From assembly GCF_033958435.1 (NCBI RefSeq), contig NC_134160.1, positions 13,503,001 to 13,567,000 on the forward strand: a stretch of 64,000 nt of DNA, read 5' to 3'. Numbering within the stretch: position 1 is the first letter of the stretch; each line of letters begins with the position of its first letter. This document shows positions 44,690-56,400 of this stretch, one piece after another. Source of the DNA: Carettochelys insculpta. Taxonomy: Eukaryota; Chordata; Testudines; Carettochelyidae. The notes under the pieces are model-generated. The model saw only the letters and a list, made by a program, of their open reading frames with translations, ran no database searches and had not been told where the DNA came from. Both the position numbers and the translations under genes were made by a program.

Positions 44690-44900
44690 GGGACATGTGG
44701 ATGTGTAGGGGATGGCAATACCTAGCTCTTACATAGCACTCTGTAGCTCTTGATCTCAATGTTTTTTTGCAAAGGAGAAATATCACTGCCCTCGTTTCAT
44801 GGGGGCGTGAAGCAATGCAGTGACTTGCCCAGGCCAGTGGGAACAGAACCCTAGTGCTTCTAAGTCCCATGGCCTGCTTGTTAACCAAACTGCCTTCCCC
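44690..44900 (-). repeat. Old MIR/L3-type remnant
   Basis: 'CCCTCGTTTCATGGGGGCGTGAAGCAATGCAGTGACTTGCCCAGGCC' then 'ACAGAACCCTAGTGCTTCTAAGTCCCATGGCC' matches the reverse complement of a common old SINE body. Confidence 0.55.
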
Positions 44901-46689
44901 ACAAGGAACCTTCACTCACCGCACTGACCCTGCATAAGGCGAAGGGACAATGTCATTCCCTGGCCCCACAGGAATGCAATGACTGAGCACTCTGCATCCC
45001 TGAGGAAAGGGGTTGTCCCAAAAGGCATGTGTACATCAAGTCCCCTGAACAAATTCAAGTCCACTGAGACAGCTGGCTGCACCATTCCAGGAGGTAGAGG
45101 TGCCTACATGCTTGCGGTGGGAACATAGGAACTGGGGGAAGCAGTGTACCCATCCTGTGTAACATGCCTATAAAGCCTGTGTTGAGTAAGGCGAAGGGCT
45201 CTTTTAAGTGATTCGGCTCAGAGCCAATGTCAGATTCAGCACATGCAGAAGAAGATGCAACTTCCTGGGAGGCAGCTGAGATGGTCCCATCTAGGCCAGC
45301 AGTGGCATGGGCTCTGAGAGGAATGAGCTGGGATCTAAATGGTGAAACTCACTTGGTTTTCCCCCATCTCATCAATGAAAACATGGGAGCATGGTTTTTC
45401 TAGACTGATGACAGGGACCATGTTTCTGTCATAGTCTATAAAGCACCAAGGACATTGCTGGAGCTTGCGAAGTTAATAACACGGTAAAATGCTAAGTAAT
45501 ATGCTCTAGGACTCTGTCCATATTTCAAAAGCATTGGCTGGGGAAAGGAAGAGAGGGGTAGCAGTGCTCGTCTGTAAGTTTAAAGTCATCAAGCTGTCCC
45601 GTGTTACCTTAGTCTCCAAAAGTATCCCAAGATATCTTCAGTGTTATATGGCATCTCACTCTAGTGGGATCTGCAAGTAGCGTAAGGGAATCAGATGTCC
45701 ACTTGGCACAGGTTAATCTGACAGCCCCAATCAATACGCTTTCCTGTATCATGGATAGTTTTAAAGCACGTGTTTGAATTGGTACTTAACTCCCTTGGAC
45801 AGCACCTGAGTACTTTTGAAGGTGTAGGCTGAAAAGGTTTCCCAAAGATCACCAGAAGAGCTGGAAACAGAATTCCTGATTTTCTGCCAGACTCCTTCCT
45901 GTGCTTTAGTCTTCCCCTACAGGAAGGAGGTGACACATTCCAGGAGAACACAAATATCAAATGATGCATTATATAAAGTCCCTAAGGAGGGTGGCCCAGC
46001 TTCCTTCATGCAATCACCTATCAAACAACCAACAAAAAGGCCCTGGAGCTATTCTCTATTATCTGTCACTTCCAAACAGATTGAGAGAGGAAAAAGCAAT
46101 CTTTGAAACCTCTGCAGATCATGTCCTGACAGCTTCTGAGTTGTTAGTAGAGATAGCATTAGCCTGATCAGTCATCTATCCACCCCAGCTCATCCTGCTG
46201 TAACTCACAGTGATGCTTTTCCACTCATTTCTGAAAGGGTTGGAGGCTGAAGGGGAAAGTTATTATTTAAGGGGGTGAAGACCACATGAGACTTGCATTG
46301 CATAATGAAATCTCCTTCCGCAGCTGCATTCATGCATCACTATCTCCACTGCAACATACACGAAGGACAGGAAGACGGGGTTAACCAGCAATCTTTTGTA
46401 GAAACTCAAAGCTTACCCTTGCTAAAGCAATGCTTTCTGTCTGTGCAGCGGTACCACCAATCACCTATGTAAAGATCAATGCAGTACCTAAGGAAAAAGT
46501 GTAGAAATATCCTCTTCTGAGGTGATTTATATGTCCCTGTCCATGAGCTGTGGTGTCTGTATGGTTGCCCTGCATCCTGACTAAATAGCTCTTAAGCTAA
46601 GCGTTTTAAACTTATAATCTGCTTTACCAGCAGTGGTGACATATTTCCCTCACAAACCACATCAAAATTAGATAAATTAAAAACCATAT
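44901..46689. other. Unassigned sequence
   Basis: I see no gene or bounded repeat. Short frames only. Confidence 0.3.
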
Positions 46690-48610
46690 TCACTGTTAAA
46701 ATGGAGTTTTAGAAACACAAAATGGCCGCCGGAAAATGACAGTTAGAAAATGACAGTTGCAATTAACATTCGGCGGGCTATGAATATGTATGAAGTTATG
46801 GTTTGAAAGGTTTCAAACTGATTGGTTACTTTAGAATCCTCATACATATGTAATAGTCAAATGCCCCTTTGATACATTGTGGCACTGAGGAGGACCTAGC
46901 AGGCAGAGGTTGTCAAACAGGTCCACCCAGGCTGCATATATTCAGGAGAGCAGCCCTGCTTGGGGCATTCCGGACCAGACCTTGGAGGGGAGCAGAAGAA
47001 GAAAGAAGACTACGGAGAAGGACTGAGCTAAGAGCTGGACTGAGCCTGTAGCCGAACATCGCTGGCAGAAGAGCCGAAGCTGACCTGCGTGTCAGTCATT
47101 GCTCTCTAGCCGCCGTGGGCCGTCGAAGAACAGAAGAGCTCCAGCCTGAAGACCAGAAGAGCTCCAGTCTCCATAGAGCTAAATCACTAGTAAGGCTCCG
47201 GTTCTTTTATCCGGAGGGTTTGCCTGGCAGACCGCACCGCCCAAACAACGGTGCCCTGCACGGGGAAACCGCAGCAGCGACCCTGCCCTTCCAGTCACCG
47301 ACCCTAGCTCAGGCCGGTGTCTGAAATATCACGGTCATTCCTAAAAACACAGGAGGTTTTTGTTAACCAAGCCGGTTTTTCCTCCTGGCTCTCTTTTTCT
47401 TCCTCCTTTACTATCTGACCTGACGCGGCTGCCGTACAAGTGCGCCATGAGGGTCATAACTTCCTAGCTCAAAGAGAACTACAGGCCCAGCGCCTGGATC
47501 ACAGAGCAGGAATAAGGAGGTATTTATGGTCTGGGTTTAGGGTTAAATAATTAGGTGAGCAGTTAATGTTTTTTATACAGTTTTGTAATAGAGGGTGGAT
47601 TGGGACTTCCCCAAGTCCATGATCAGCGCCTTATATTTTGTATTCCTTGTCTTTCTGTAAAGGCACAGGGGGCCAATGCTATTGGTCTAGCCTAAAACTA
47701 TTGCATGCACACAGGAGGGTAGTTAGGTAAACTGCTTTGTTATTATAATCCAGAGCTATAAGCTCCCCCCTATTTAGGAGGGTAGAGCGGTCAGGGATAA
47801 CCCTATAAAGGGAAAACCCTGGTGTCCTTAGTAACCCTTTAAGGGTAATCAAGGTTCTGCAATAAAGGGCCACCATATCAAGGTGGTCGAAATAGGCAGT
47901 ACCATTTTTTGGGGGGATAACCTTTAACTAGGAAAACCCCTCCACTTAACTAAGGGGAAAACCTCTCAGAAGGAAACCCCGCATATACTGGGCTCTCCCC
48001 TGCTTGGCCAGCAGGGCAACCCATTTAACTAGAGAATTGACCTAGCTTAGCGCAGGCAAATTCTTATTCTAAGTAAGATCTGCTCCCCGCGGTAGTCGGC
48101 CAAGGGTTGAGCGACCTGGTGAACCTCAGGAAGATCCAGGAATAAATAAATAAATACAGTACAGCTCTGAAGTTAATCTTTCCATTTTACAGCACGCATC
48201 GAAGGCTGCACGGTCCGTCCCGGAAGCACAGTAAGTAGCTAAGGGATTAGATAGCAGTGCTGTTACAGCAGTTACCTATTGTTTAAGGCTATAAGCCATA
48301 GTATTCAAATCCTGTGCCTATTCCACAAAAACAAGGGCTTACATATTTTGTGCAAGTTAGCTTACCAAAGTTCATACTTTTGAGTTTTAAAAAATAAACC
48401 CTGTCTCCCTGTTTGAACCTGACATCTTGTTTGTATTTTCTTCCTTGGGTAAACACACCGCAGCAGCGCAGTTCACACACCCTGAAACCCCGTTGTGATT
48501 AGACCCATCGTAGACGGCGAGCAGGGTCGCGGGGTAAAATCCTGGGAGCATTGGTAAGGACTCAGTTTTAGTCCAGTCCATTGCTCTGGTGTGATTGACT
48601 TGGCCTAATC
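46690..48610 (+). other. Unrecognised 1.9-kb block with LTR-like 3' features
   Basis: The block differs from its flanks: it has purine-rich coding-like or leader-like stretches at 46880-47320, many AAACCCT/GGAAAACC phrases at 47800-47990, a 'CCCTATAAAGGG' TATA-like motif near 47800, and an AATAAA near 48396. The AATAAA is followed by 'CCCTGTCTCCCTGTTTG' and a GT-rich stretch, like an LTR poly(A) region. No bounded TG...CA pair or target duplication was found, and no retroviral protein motif is visible. It could be an LTR plus leader of an unknown endogenous retroelement, or unique DNA. Confidence 0.3.
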
Positions 48611-48812
48611 AATATTCAAATTTATTCATACGTCACTCACATCCTCGATAAAAAGAAAGGGTGGCATCTATTAAGCCATATTACCTCCCAGGCTGCAAAC
48701 ACAGGAGAGAGCTAAGCAGGGTGTTGCTGATGTGGTGCTCAAATGGGTAAGTGTTAGAGGAGATGCTGCAGGAAGTAGTGGATGTGCTCCAGGTGACTCT
48801 CTTCCGTTTAAA

Positions 48813-49018
48813 AACAAGAAGTCCTGTGGCACCTCATAAACTAACAGATATTTTGGGGCATAAATTTTCATGGGCAAAGACCTGCTTTGACAGATGCATC
48901 TGACAAAGCGGATCTTTGCCCACGAAGGCTTATGCTCCAAAATATCTATTAGTCTATAAGGTGCCACAGGACTTCTTGTTTTTGAAGATACAGAGTAACA
49001 CGGCTACCTCTCTGATGC
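48813..49018. mobile_element. Foldback SINE-like element, copy 3
   Basis: Inverted arms 'GTGGCACCTCATAAACTAACAG' and 'CTATTAGTCTATAAGGTGCCAC' flank 'GACAGATGCATCTGAC'. The tail reads 'TACAGAGTAACACGGCTACCTCTCTGAT'. TTTAAA lies on both sides (48807-48812 and 49019-49024), a possible duplication remnant. Confidence 0.65.
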
Positions 49019-49024
49019 TTTAAA

Positions 49025-49240
49025 CCACTGCTGGACCTGAGCCCTGTGCAGTGAGAAGAAATCACTGACATGCCTTTTAAAGGAGACAGAAAGTCAAATC
49101 CAGAGTGGTCACAAAAAACCACATGGCACTGTTGGGATCTTAGCCCAATGACCAGACTTGATTCCAATCCAAATAGTAAACTTTCTGTTTAACCACATTG
49201 ACGACTGCTATTTTTCCTCACGATTCAACCTAAACACATG
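49025..49240. other. Unassigned sequence
   Basis: Nothing recognised. Confidence 0.25.
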
Positions 49241-49673
49241 GGCTACATCTACACTTGCCCCAAACTTCAAAGAGGGCATGGTAATCAGGCTGATGGGTGA
49301 TTACTAATGAAGTGCTGTGATGAATATGCAGCACTTCATTAGGTTAATTCTCCCCTGCAGCAACTTCAGAGCATCAAACTTTGAAGTGTTGGCATACCAT
49401 ATAGCTGTGGGCACTTCGAAGTGCCCACGCTATTTCAAAGTGCTTTTGCTATTTGTGGGGGAGTAAAGGCACTTTGGAGTAGCATGGGCACTTTGAAGTG
49501 CCTGTGGCTACACAGCATGCTGGCACTTGGAAGTCTGACACATCGAAGCTGCTTCAGGAGAGAATTAGCCTAATGAAGTGCTGCATATTCATCACAGCAC
49601 TTCATTAGTAATCACCCATCAGCCTGATTATCATACCCCCTCTTCAAAGTTTGGGGCCAGTGTAGACATAGAC
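49241..49673. mobile_element. Foldback DNA element (433 bp)
   Basis: The ends GGCTACATCTACACTTGCCCC and GGCCAGTGTAGACATAGACT are inverted. 'CAGGCTGATGGGTGATTACTAATGAAGTGCTGTGATGAATATGC' occurs near the left and its reverse complement near the right. No clear 3-bp duplication. The termini are related to the Harbinger-type short elements. Confidence 0.7.
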
Positions 49674-49801
49674 TTTATGTAATATAATTATATGCTGTTA
49701 CCTTACTGCTGTGTTCCACCCCAGGGGCAGTTGCATTTCAGCTATTCTGTAAAGCTTCTCAGTGCTTATAAAAGTTTCTATACAAATCACTTAATAATGA
49801 A

Positions 49802-50312
49802 TGCTATGTAAAAAAACAGACCACACAATAGAATGTGTGGAAGTATAACATTGTATAAGTATAACGTTGTATAAGGGGACATGCTGGATACATTGTATAT
49901 GAGAGGGCATGCCAAAACATGTTACAAAGTATCTGAGGGAGCACACGTAGGGACAGTTAGCTTTTGAATGGAGAAGCAATTAAGATGGAGCCAGCTCGTC
50001 TAAGAAGCAGGCATCACAATGGAAGGTGTGAAGGGCAATTAGTTAAGTTAACTGGAAGCTGTTAAAGGAGATTGTTAAGGGTGGCAGGTAATTGAAGATA
50101 CGTGACTGGTCTCAAGGATCTCGAAGGGTGGTGACTAAAATCTTTTTCTTCTTTTGTCTGTAACTTGTCTGTAACTTGTTCTCCAAAAAACTGTATAAAT
50201 TAAGAGACACAAGCCCCACTCGGGGGGCTCACTTCTAAATGTATTAGCAGAGCGACTTTGCTAATAAAACAGAGTGGTCTGATAAATTGTGAGTCTGAGT
50301 CAAACTTTGACA
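49802..50312 (+). mobile_element. Probable solo LTR of an endogenous retroelement (511 bp)
   Basis: It starts TGCTATG and ends TTTGACA, the TG...CA rule of LTRs. AATGAA (49796-49801) and AATGAT (50313-50318) flank it, a 6-bp duplication with one mismatch. TATAAAT lies at 50194-50200, AATAAA at 50263-50268, and the last 45 bp are GT/T-rich, matching a U3-R-U5 order. No internal retroviral sequence follows, so the body was probably lost by recombination between two LTRs. Confidence 0.65.
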
Positions 50313-50329
50313 AATGATAGAAACTTTTT

Positions 50330-50505
50330 TTTCCCCTAGTCATGGAAACATAGGACTCAAAGGAAACTTGAAAGGTCATCAAGTCCAGCTCCTTACTCTG
50401 AGTAAGCACCAAGTAAACCCAGGCCATACCCTTGACAGGTATTTGTCCTACCTGGTCTTGGCAACCTCCAGTGGACTGGTTCTCCATACCTTTCCTTGGA
50501 CAGAG
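50330..50505 (-). mobile_element. CR1 LINE fragment
   Basis: 'GAAACTTGAAAGGTCATCAAGTCCAGCTCC' followed by 'GGCCATACCCTTGACAGGTATTTGTCCTACCTGGTCTTGGCAACCTCCAG' is the reverse complement of an old CR1 3' region. Confidence 0.55.
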
Positions 50506-51279
50506 GCATTGCTAAGATGGCCAAATCAGGGTTATTTGCTTAAAACGGGGCTACTAACAGTCCAAGACTGGGGGGGGGGGGGGTTCTCCACTATACCACA
50601 CACAAAACCAGACATAAAGAGCATTTCTGCTTGCCACATTAGCTAGCAAGAAGTCACACAATCTCTATGCCACAACTAGTACCACTCTTTGCACAGAGAA
50701 GTTATGAAAACCAATCTCACCAAATCCAAACAAATACACCCAATCCCAAAGGACAAGCTAAATTCCCAGGTCAATTTATACATCAGATCATACCCAAAAG
50801 ACTACACTGTGCCAATCTTTTAGAATGGGGTGGGGAAACTTTTTTTGGGTCAGGAGCCAATGACCCATACAAAAATCAGTCAAGGACCATACAAGTGAGA
50901 AGCAACGATACCCACTCCCTAAAAACCCACCTCACTGATGTCCCCAGCTTGAAAAACAGAAGATACTCCCTTCTTTCCTCTCATACACCAGCCCCAGAGC
51001 TGGTAGGAGGGGAAGGGTGAGCTAAGTAGATGTTGTGCCAACCCCCAGCTGTGGGGTGATGCTGGGCCAAAAATGCAGGAGTAGGCTGGGGGTGGGGGTC
51101 AGGACGGGGGCGGGGGTTCCAGGAGCAGGGTAGAGGTGGGAGTCTGAGAAGAAAGGGTTTCTAGAACAGGGTGATGTGTGGGACTGGGCAAGGGCAGGGG
51201 GGCGGGGGCGCTTGCCTGGCACAGTTCCCTGGGGCACTCATGGTTCTGTGTCTTCAGCCAAAATATCTGATAGTGAATT
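50506..51279. other. Unassigned sequence with poly-G run
   Basis: A run of 14 G lies at 50570-50583. 'GGGGTGGGGAAACTTTTTTTGGGTCAGGAGCC' near 50826 resembles the end of a known hAT-like repeat, but no partner end was identified. Confidence 0.35.
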
Positions 51280-51548
51280 CTTTAAAGGAATCAAATTACT
51301 GCTACTACTACTTAAGCCTTGTTCTCTCAGTGGAGAAGAGGTCATCTACAAGTCTCCTCCACTTCACTCTGTCTTGGGACAAAACTTCTGCTGTCCTTCA
51401 ATCTCAGTAGACCTCCTCCATGTTGTCCGATGTCTTCCTCCTTTGCGTTTTCCTTGTGGGTTCTATGTGAGAGTTTCATGAACTATGCTGGATGATGGTT
51501 TTCTGAGTGTAGCCCAGTCATCCCTGCTTTCTCCTCTTGATTTGATTG
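51280..51548 (-). mobile_element. RTE-type LINE, 3' part
   Basis: 'GTCTCCTCCACTTCACTCTGTCTTGGGAC' and 'CTTCCTCCTTTGCGTTTTCCTTGTGGGTTCTA' fit the 3' region of an RTE-like LINE on the - strand. The same LINE continues at 54631 after the CR1 insertion. Confidence 0.5.
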
Positions 51549-51626
51549 TCACAGAATCATAGGGCTGGAAGGGACCTCAGGAGATCATCTAGTCCAGCCC
51601 CCTGCTTCAAGCAGGATCAACCCCTA

Positions 51627-53086
51627 CTAAGTCATCCCAGCCAGAACCTTGTCGAGATGGGACTTAAAAACCTCAAGGGATGGAGAATCTACCACCTCTC
51701 TAGGCAACGCATTCCAATGCTTCACCACTGGCCTGGGGAAGAAGTTTTTCCTAATATCTAACTTACACCTTTCACGCTTCAACTTCTGACCATTACTCCT
51801 TGTTCTGCCATCTGACACCACTGAGAACAGCTTCGCACCCTCCTCTTTAGAGCTCCCCTTCAGGAAGTTGAAGGCTGCTATTAAATCACCTCTAAGTCTT
51901 CTCTTCTGTAAACTAAGGAAGCCCAAATCCCTCAGCCTATCCTCATACGTCTTGTGCTCCAAACACTTAATCATTTTTGTTGCCCTTTGCTGAACCTGCT
52001 CCAGCAAATCCACATCCTTTTTGTACTGGGGGGTCCAAAACTGGACACAATATTCCAGATGTGGCCTCACCAGTGCCAAATAAAGAGGAATAACTACTTC
52101 TCTAGATCTGCTCAAAATGCTCCTCCTAATGCATCCCAGTATGCTGTTAGCTTTCTTGGCTATAAGGGCACACTGTTTACTCATATCCAGCCTTTCATCC
52201 ACCATAACCCCTAGGTCCCTTCCCATCGTACTGCTGCTGAGCCAGTCGTTCCCCAGCCTGTAACAATGTTTGGGATTCTTCCGCCCCAGGTGCACGACTC
52301 TACACTTCTCCTTATTGAACCGCATCAGATTTCTTTTGGCCCAGTCCTCCAATTTATCCAGGGCCATCTGGATTCTCTCTCTACCCTCCAACCTATCTAC
52401 GTTTCCCCCTAGTTTTGTGTCATCCGCAAACTTGCTGAGGGTGCAACCCAGTCCCTCATCCAGGTAATTAATAAAGATGTTGAATAACACTGGCCCCAGA
52501 ACCGAGCCTTGCAGCACTCCACTTGAAACAGACCGCCATCCAGATATTGAGCCATTGACCACTACCCGTTGGGCCCAACCATCAAGCCAGCTTTCTGTCC
52601 ATCTTATAGTCCAAGGATCCAATCCATATTTCCTTAACTTATGGACAAGACTGTTGTGGGAGACCGTATCAAAAGCCTTGCTGAAGTCAAGGTATATCAC
52701 ATCCACTGACTTCCTCATGTCCACAGAGCTTGTTACCTCGTCATAGAAGCTGATCAGATTGGTGAGGCATAACTTGCCCCGGTGAATCCCTGTTGGCTAC
52801 TTTTGATCACTTTCCCCTCTTCCAAGTGCTTCAAAATGGATTCCTTGAGGATTCCGTCCATGATTTTCCCAGGGATTGAGGTAAGGCTGACGGGTATATA
52901 GCTCCCTGGATTGTCCTTCTTTCCTTTTTTAAAGATGGGCACTACATTTGCCTTCTGCCAGTCATCCGGTATCTCCCCCAATCTCCAAGAGTCTTCAAGG
53001 ATAACGGCCAAAGGTTCAGCAATGACCTCTGCCAATTCCCTCAGTACCCTTGGGTGCATTAAATCCAGACCCATGGACTTGTGCAC
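51627..53086 (-). pseudogene. CR1 reverse transcriptase, best-preserved copy
   Basis: A 365-codon frame (52724-51627) runs unbroken from '[17 protein letters not shown]' (motif A) through '[20 protein letters not shown]' (motif B) and '[10 protein letters not shown]' (motif C with both Asp) to the C-terminus 'SLEVFKSHLDKVLAGMT'. The preceding piece (53086-52754: 'MHKSMGLDLMHPRVLRELAEVIAEPLAVILEDSWRLGEIPDDWQKANVVPIFKKG') is in another frame, with a break near 52750. Catalytic residues are present, but the frame break and the one near 53100 prevent a full protein. This is the best local template for CR1 activity. Confidence 0.9.
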
Positions 53087-53172
53087 ATCTAGTTATTCTA
53101 GATAGCTCAGAACTTGTTCCTTCCGCACAGATGGCTGCCCTCCACCTTCCCATACTGCATCATCTAGGACCG

Positions 53173-54620
53173 TCATTGGGAAGTTGACTTTGTCTGTGAA
53201 GACTGAGGCAAAAAAGCATTGAGTACTTTAGCTTTTCCTGCATCATCTGTCACTAGGTTACCTCCCTCATCCAGTAATGGCCCCACACCTTCTCTGATAA
53301 CCCATTTATTGTTCACTTGCCTGTAGAAACTGTTCTTGTTACTCTTCACATTCCTTGCCAGCTGCAGTTCCAATTGTGCTTTCGCTTTCCTGATTACTGC
53401 CTGGCATTCTCCAGCCGTATCTTTATATTCCTCCTTAGTCAATTGTCCTCGTTTCCATTTCTTGTATGCATCCTTTTTGAATTTAAACTGACTAAGGATT
53501 TCCCTGTTAAGCCCAGCTGGTTGCCTACCATGTTTGCATTTCTTACTACGCAGTGGGATTGTTTGCTCCTGTGCCCTCAGTAAGACTTCTTTAAAATACT
53601 TCCAGTTCTCTTCAACTCTTTTCCCCTTCATCTTCGTTTCCCAAGGGATCCTGCTCATTTGGTCTCTTAGAGAGTCAAAGTCTGCTCTTCTGAAATCAAG
53701 GGTCTGTATGTTACTGCTCACCCTTCTTCTTTTCGTGTGGATCCTGAAATCTACGATCTCATGGTCGCTGCAGCCCTGGTTCCCTCCCACTTCTATTTCT
53801 TCTACTAGTTCTTCCCTGTTTGTGAGCAGCAGGTCAAGTTGCGTTTGACCCCTGGTTGGTTCCTTCAGCACTTGTACCAAGAAGTTATCCCCAGTAGTCT
53901 CCAAAAACTTCCTGGATTGTCTGTGTGCTGATGTATTGGTCCCCCAACACATGTTTGGATGATTAAAATCTCCCATGAGAACCAGGGCGTGTGATTTGGA
54001 AGCTTCACTAAGCTGCCTGAAGAAAGCCTCATCTACCTCCTCTCCCTGATCTGGCGGCCTATAACAGACACCAACTACAACATCACCTGTTACGTCCACC
54101 TCTAAGCTTAACCCAAAGACACTCAACTGGATTTTTTCCTTCCTCATACTGGAGCTCTGAGCAATCATACTGCTCCCTCACATAGAGCGCAACTCCTCCT
54201 CCTTTTCTCCCATCTGTCCTTCCTAAGCAATTTATAACCTTCTATGACAGTGCTCCAGTTATGTGAATAGTCCCACCAAGTCTCCATTATTCCAACCACG
54301 TATTCTTCTTTGACTGTGCCAGGGCCTCTAATTCTTCCTGTTTGTTCCCCAGGCTTCTGGCATTAGCGTACAAGCATCTTAGAGAAGGGGCTGACTGGCC
54401 CACTTTCTCCTCTTCACCCAGGAAACCCACTTGATTGTTCCCTCCTCATTCACCACTTACCTTAGGGCTTGTGTCACCTTCCCTCGACAAACCTAGTTTA
54501 AAGCCCTCCTCACTAGGTTTGCAAGGCTGCCTGCAAAGATATTCTTTCCTCTTTTAGTGAGGTGGATCCTGTCTCTTAGCAATCCCTGTTCACGAAACAG
54601 AATCCCATGGTCAAAGAAAC
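53173..54620 (-). pseudogene. CR1 endonuclease domain and linker
   Basis: A 331-codon frame (54168-53173) includes 'VVGVCYRPPDQGEEVDEAFFRQLSEASKSHALVLMGDFNHPNMCW' (GDFN motif), 'GGNQGCSDHEIVDFRI' (SDH motif) and 'RRADFDSLRDQMSRIPWETKMKGKRVEENWKYFKEVLL'. It continues to 'NAFLPQSSQTKSTSQ'. The first part of the nuclease (to 54620) is in other frames with stops. This enzyme nicks target DNA for priming. Confidence 0.85.
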
Positions 54621-54630
54621 CAAATGTCAA

Positions 54631-55335
54631 TTGGTTCTTGTCCTACTCTGTTCCAAAGCTCCTCATTTGTGATGGAGTCTTGCCATTTGACATGAAGGAA
54701 GTACCTCAGGCATCTGTTTATGAATGTCTGTAGCTTGTGATCTGAAAACGTTTTTGTATGCCAGGTCTCACAACCATACAAGAGCACACTCTAAACATTT
54801 GTGTTGAAGATCCGCAGTTTCATCTACTCAGATATTATTTGTGAACTCCATATGGGAGGAAGTGTCTTGAATGCAGCTGTTACTTTCCCGTTCCTGGCAT
54901 TGATATCCTTATCTGTTCCTCCATCTCTGTCCATAATACTTCCCAAGTAGGTAAACTGCTCCACATCTTCCAGGTCATCCCCTCCCAGTGTGATGGTAGT
55001 GTTGTTGGACTGGTTGATCCTCATTGTCTTGGTCGTTCCCTTATTAATGCTCAGTCCATCACTGAGGCAGTTTTGTTTAGTGTTGTGACCTCCTTCTCAT
55101 GCTTTCATACGTTGGTCTTGCAGCAGTTTCCACAAAGTGTCTCTATGAAAGCAGTTGAAGGCTTTTTGAAAGTCTATGAAGTTTGTATACAAGGGGGAGT
55201 TCTATTTGAGCGACTATCCTATGATCACTCTGAGAGTTGCTATTTGGTCAGTACACGATCTTTCACTTCAGAAGCCGGCCTGTTCTTCCCTGAGCTGTCT
55301 ATCAATTTCTGTCTTCACTCAAATTACACACACCA
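54631..55335 (-). pseudogene. RTE-type LINE reverse transcriptase remnant
   Basis: Reading leftward, about 55290-55150 gives pieces like 'FKKAF' and a 'TLC/GN' helix in broken frames. The frame 55024-54824 encodes 'DDLEDVEQFTYLGSIMDRDGGTDKDINARNGKVTAAFKTLPPIW', the conserved C-terminal reverse transcriptase segment (YLGS...DG..D..I..R) of RTE-like LINEs. The body is frameshifted. The CR1 insertion separates it from its 3' part. Confidence 0.75.
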
Positions 55336-55984
55336 CTTATAGAGTTTTAGATGCAGGCTTGTAGCCGTGATGGATTAATTTGCTGTTTTTTAAGTTTATG
55401 GAATCCATCCTTTGTTAGGATGGGTCATCAGTCCTTTTGGGCTCACTTCATTGTGAACATGCTGCTGAAATGATAAGCTGGAATGAAGACAAAGATGGAG
55501 GAACCTCTAGGGACCTTTCTATAACCTTAACAATATGGAGGGAATTCCATTATTCTCACTGTGTGAAAATATGCCCAAGATGGAGTTTGTCATATAAGCA
55601 AGTCACTTGCCCATGCATGATTTAGTCCCTTTTCAGATGTATGGTGGCCTGCTCACAGAAAAGTTCATCAGATGTGGACTGGTGCCTTTTAAGGCACACT
55701 GTCAGTCAAGTATTCCTCTTCACTCGACTAGCAGCCCTTTTGGAATAGGCTGGCCAAACTTCATGTTGATATCTCTCAGAAGCAAACATTTGAAATACTA
55801 TTACAGAGCTGATACTAAAATTCAAATACAAAAAATATTACATGCACAGGAGCAGTATAAACAGAATCAGTGAATCATAAGTTTTGAATACACATCTCAC
55901 TTGGCCCACTTGGCAGAAGATTTGGTGCAAACACATATCAGTGATTGCAACAATGATTTATATGTTCACTTCAGAATCCAATAA
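55336..55984. other. Unassigned sequence
   Basis: Nothing recognised beyond short open frames. Confidence 0.25.
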
Positions 55985-56400
55985 CATTACAGAAGCCTAT
56001 TCCAGAACTGCACTTTTCTAGTTAGAAAAGTTTTCTTAAAATCTAACCTAAATTTTCCTTACTGAAGATTAAACTTCTTGCCCTATCTTGGACATGGAGA
56101 ACAGCCATCCTAGTCCTCTTTATGACAGCCCTTAACATATTTGAAGGGCAGTATCAGGGACCTCAGTCTTTTCTCCAACTAACAATGCCGGGACGTAGGG
56201 CAAGATGTCTAAATCTGTCATCATTTTTGTTGTTTTCCTCTGGACTCTCCAATGTATCCATATCTTTCCATCTGACAATCATACAAGCATTCCCTGTCCT
56301 CCACAATGATACTTCTTCCCATCTGTATTGAATTGTTGACACATATTCAGTTTGTGATCCACTCTGGACCCTAGTTCTTTTTCAATGTCCATGGATAAAT
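55985..56400 (-). mobile_element. Old CR1 LINE remnant
   Basis: 'CAGAAGCCTATTCCAGAACTGCAC' then 'AAGTTTTCTTAAAATCTAACCTAAATTTTCC', 'CATCATTTTTGTTGTTTTCCTCTGGACTCTCCAATGTATCCA' and 'AGTTTGTGATCCACTCTGGACCCTAGTTC' follow the order of an old CR1 on the - strand. No frame remains. Confidence 0.65.

Larger units (their letters stand above)
51549..54630 (-). mobile_element. Near-complete CR1 LINE ORF2 region inserted in an RTE LINE
   Basis: The 3' terminus 'CACAGAATCATAGGGCTGGAAGGGACC' is at the left and the start 'TTTGGTTTCTTTGACCATGGG' (reverse complement) at the right. TGTCA occurs at both edges (51549-51553 and near 54627-54631), a possible short duplication. RTE sequence flanks both sides. 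Confidence 0.9.
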
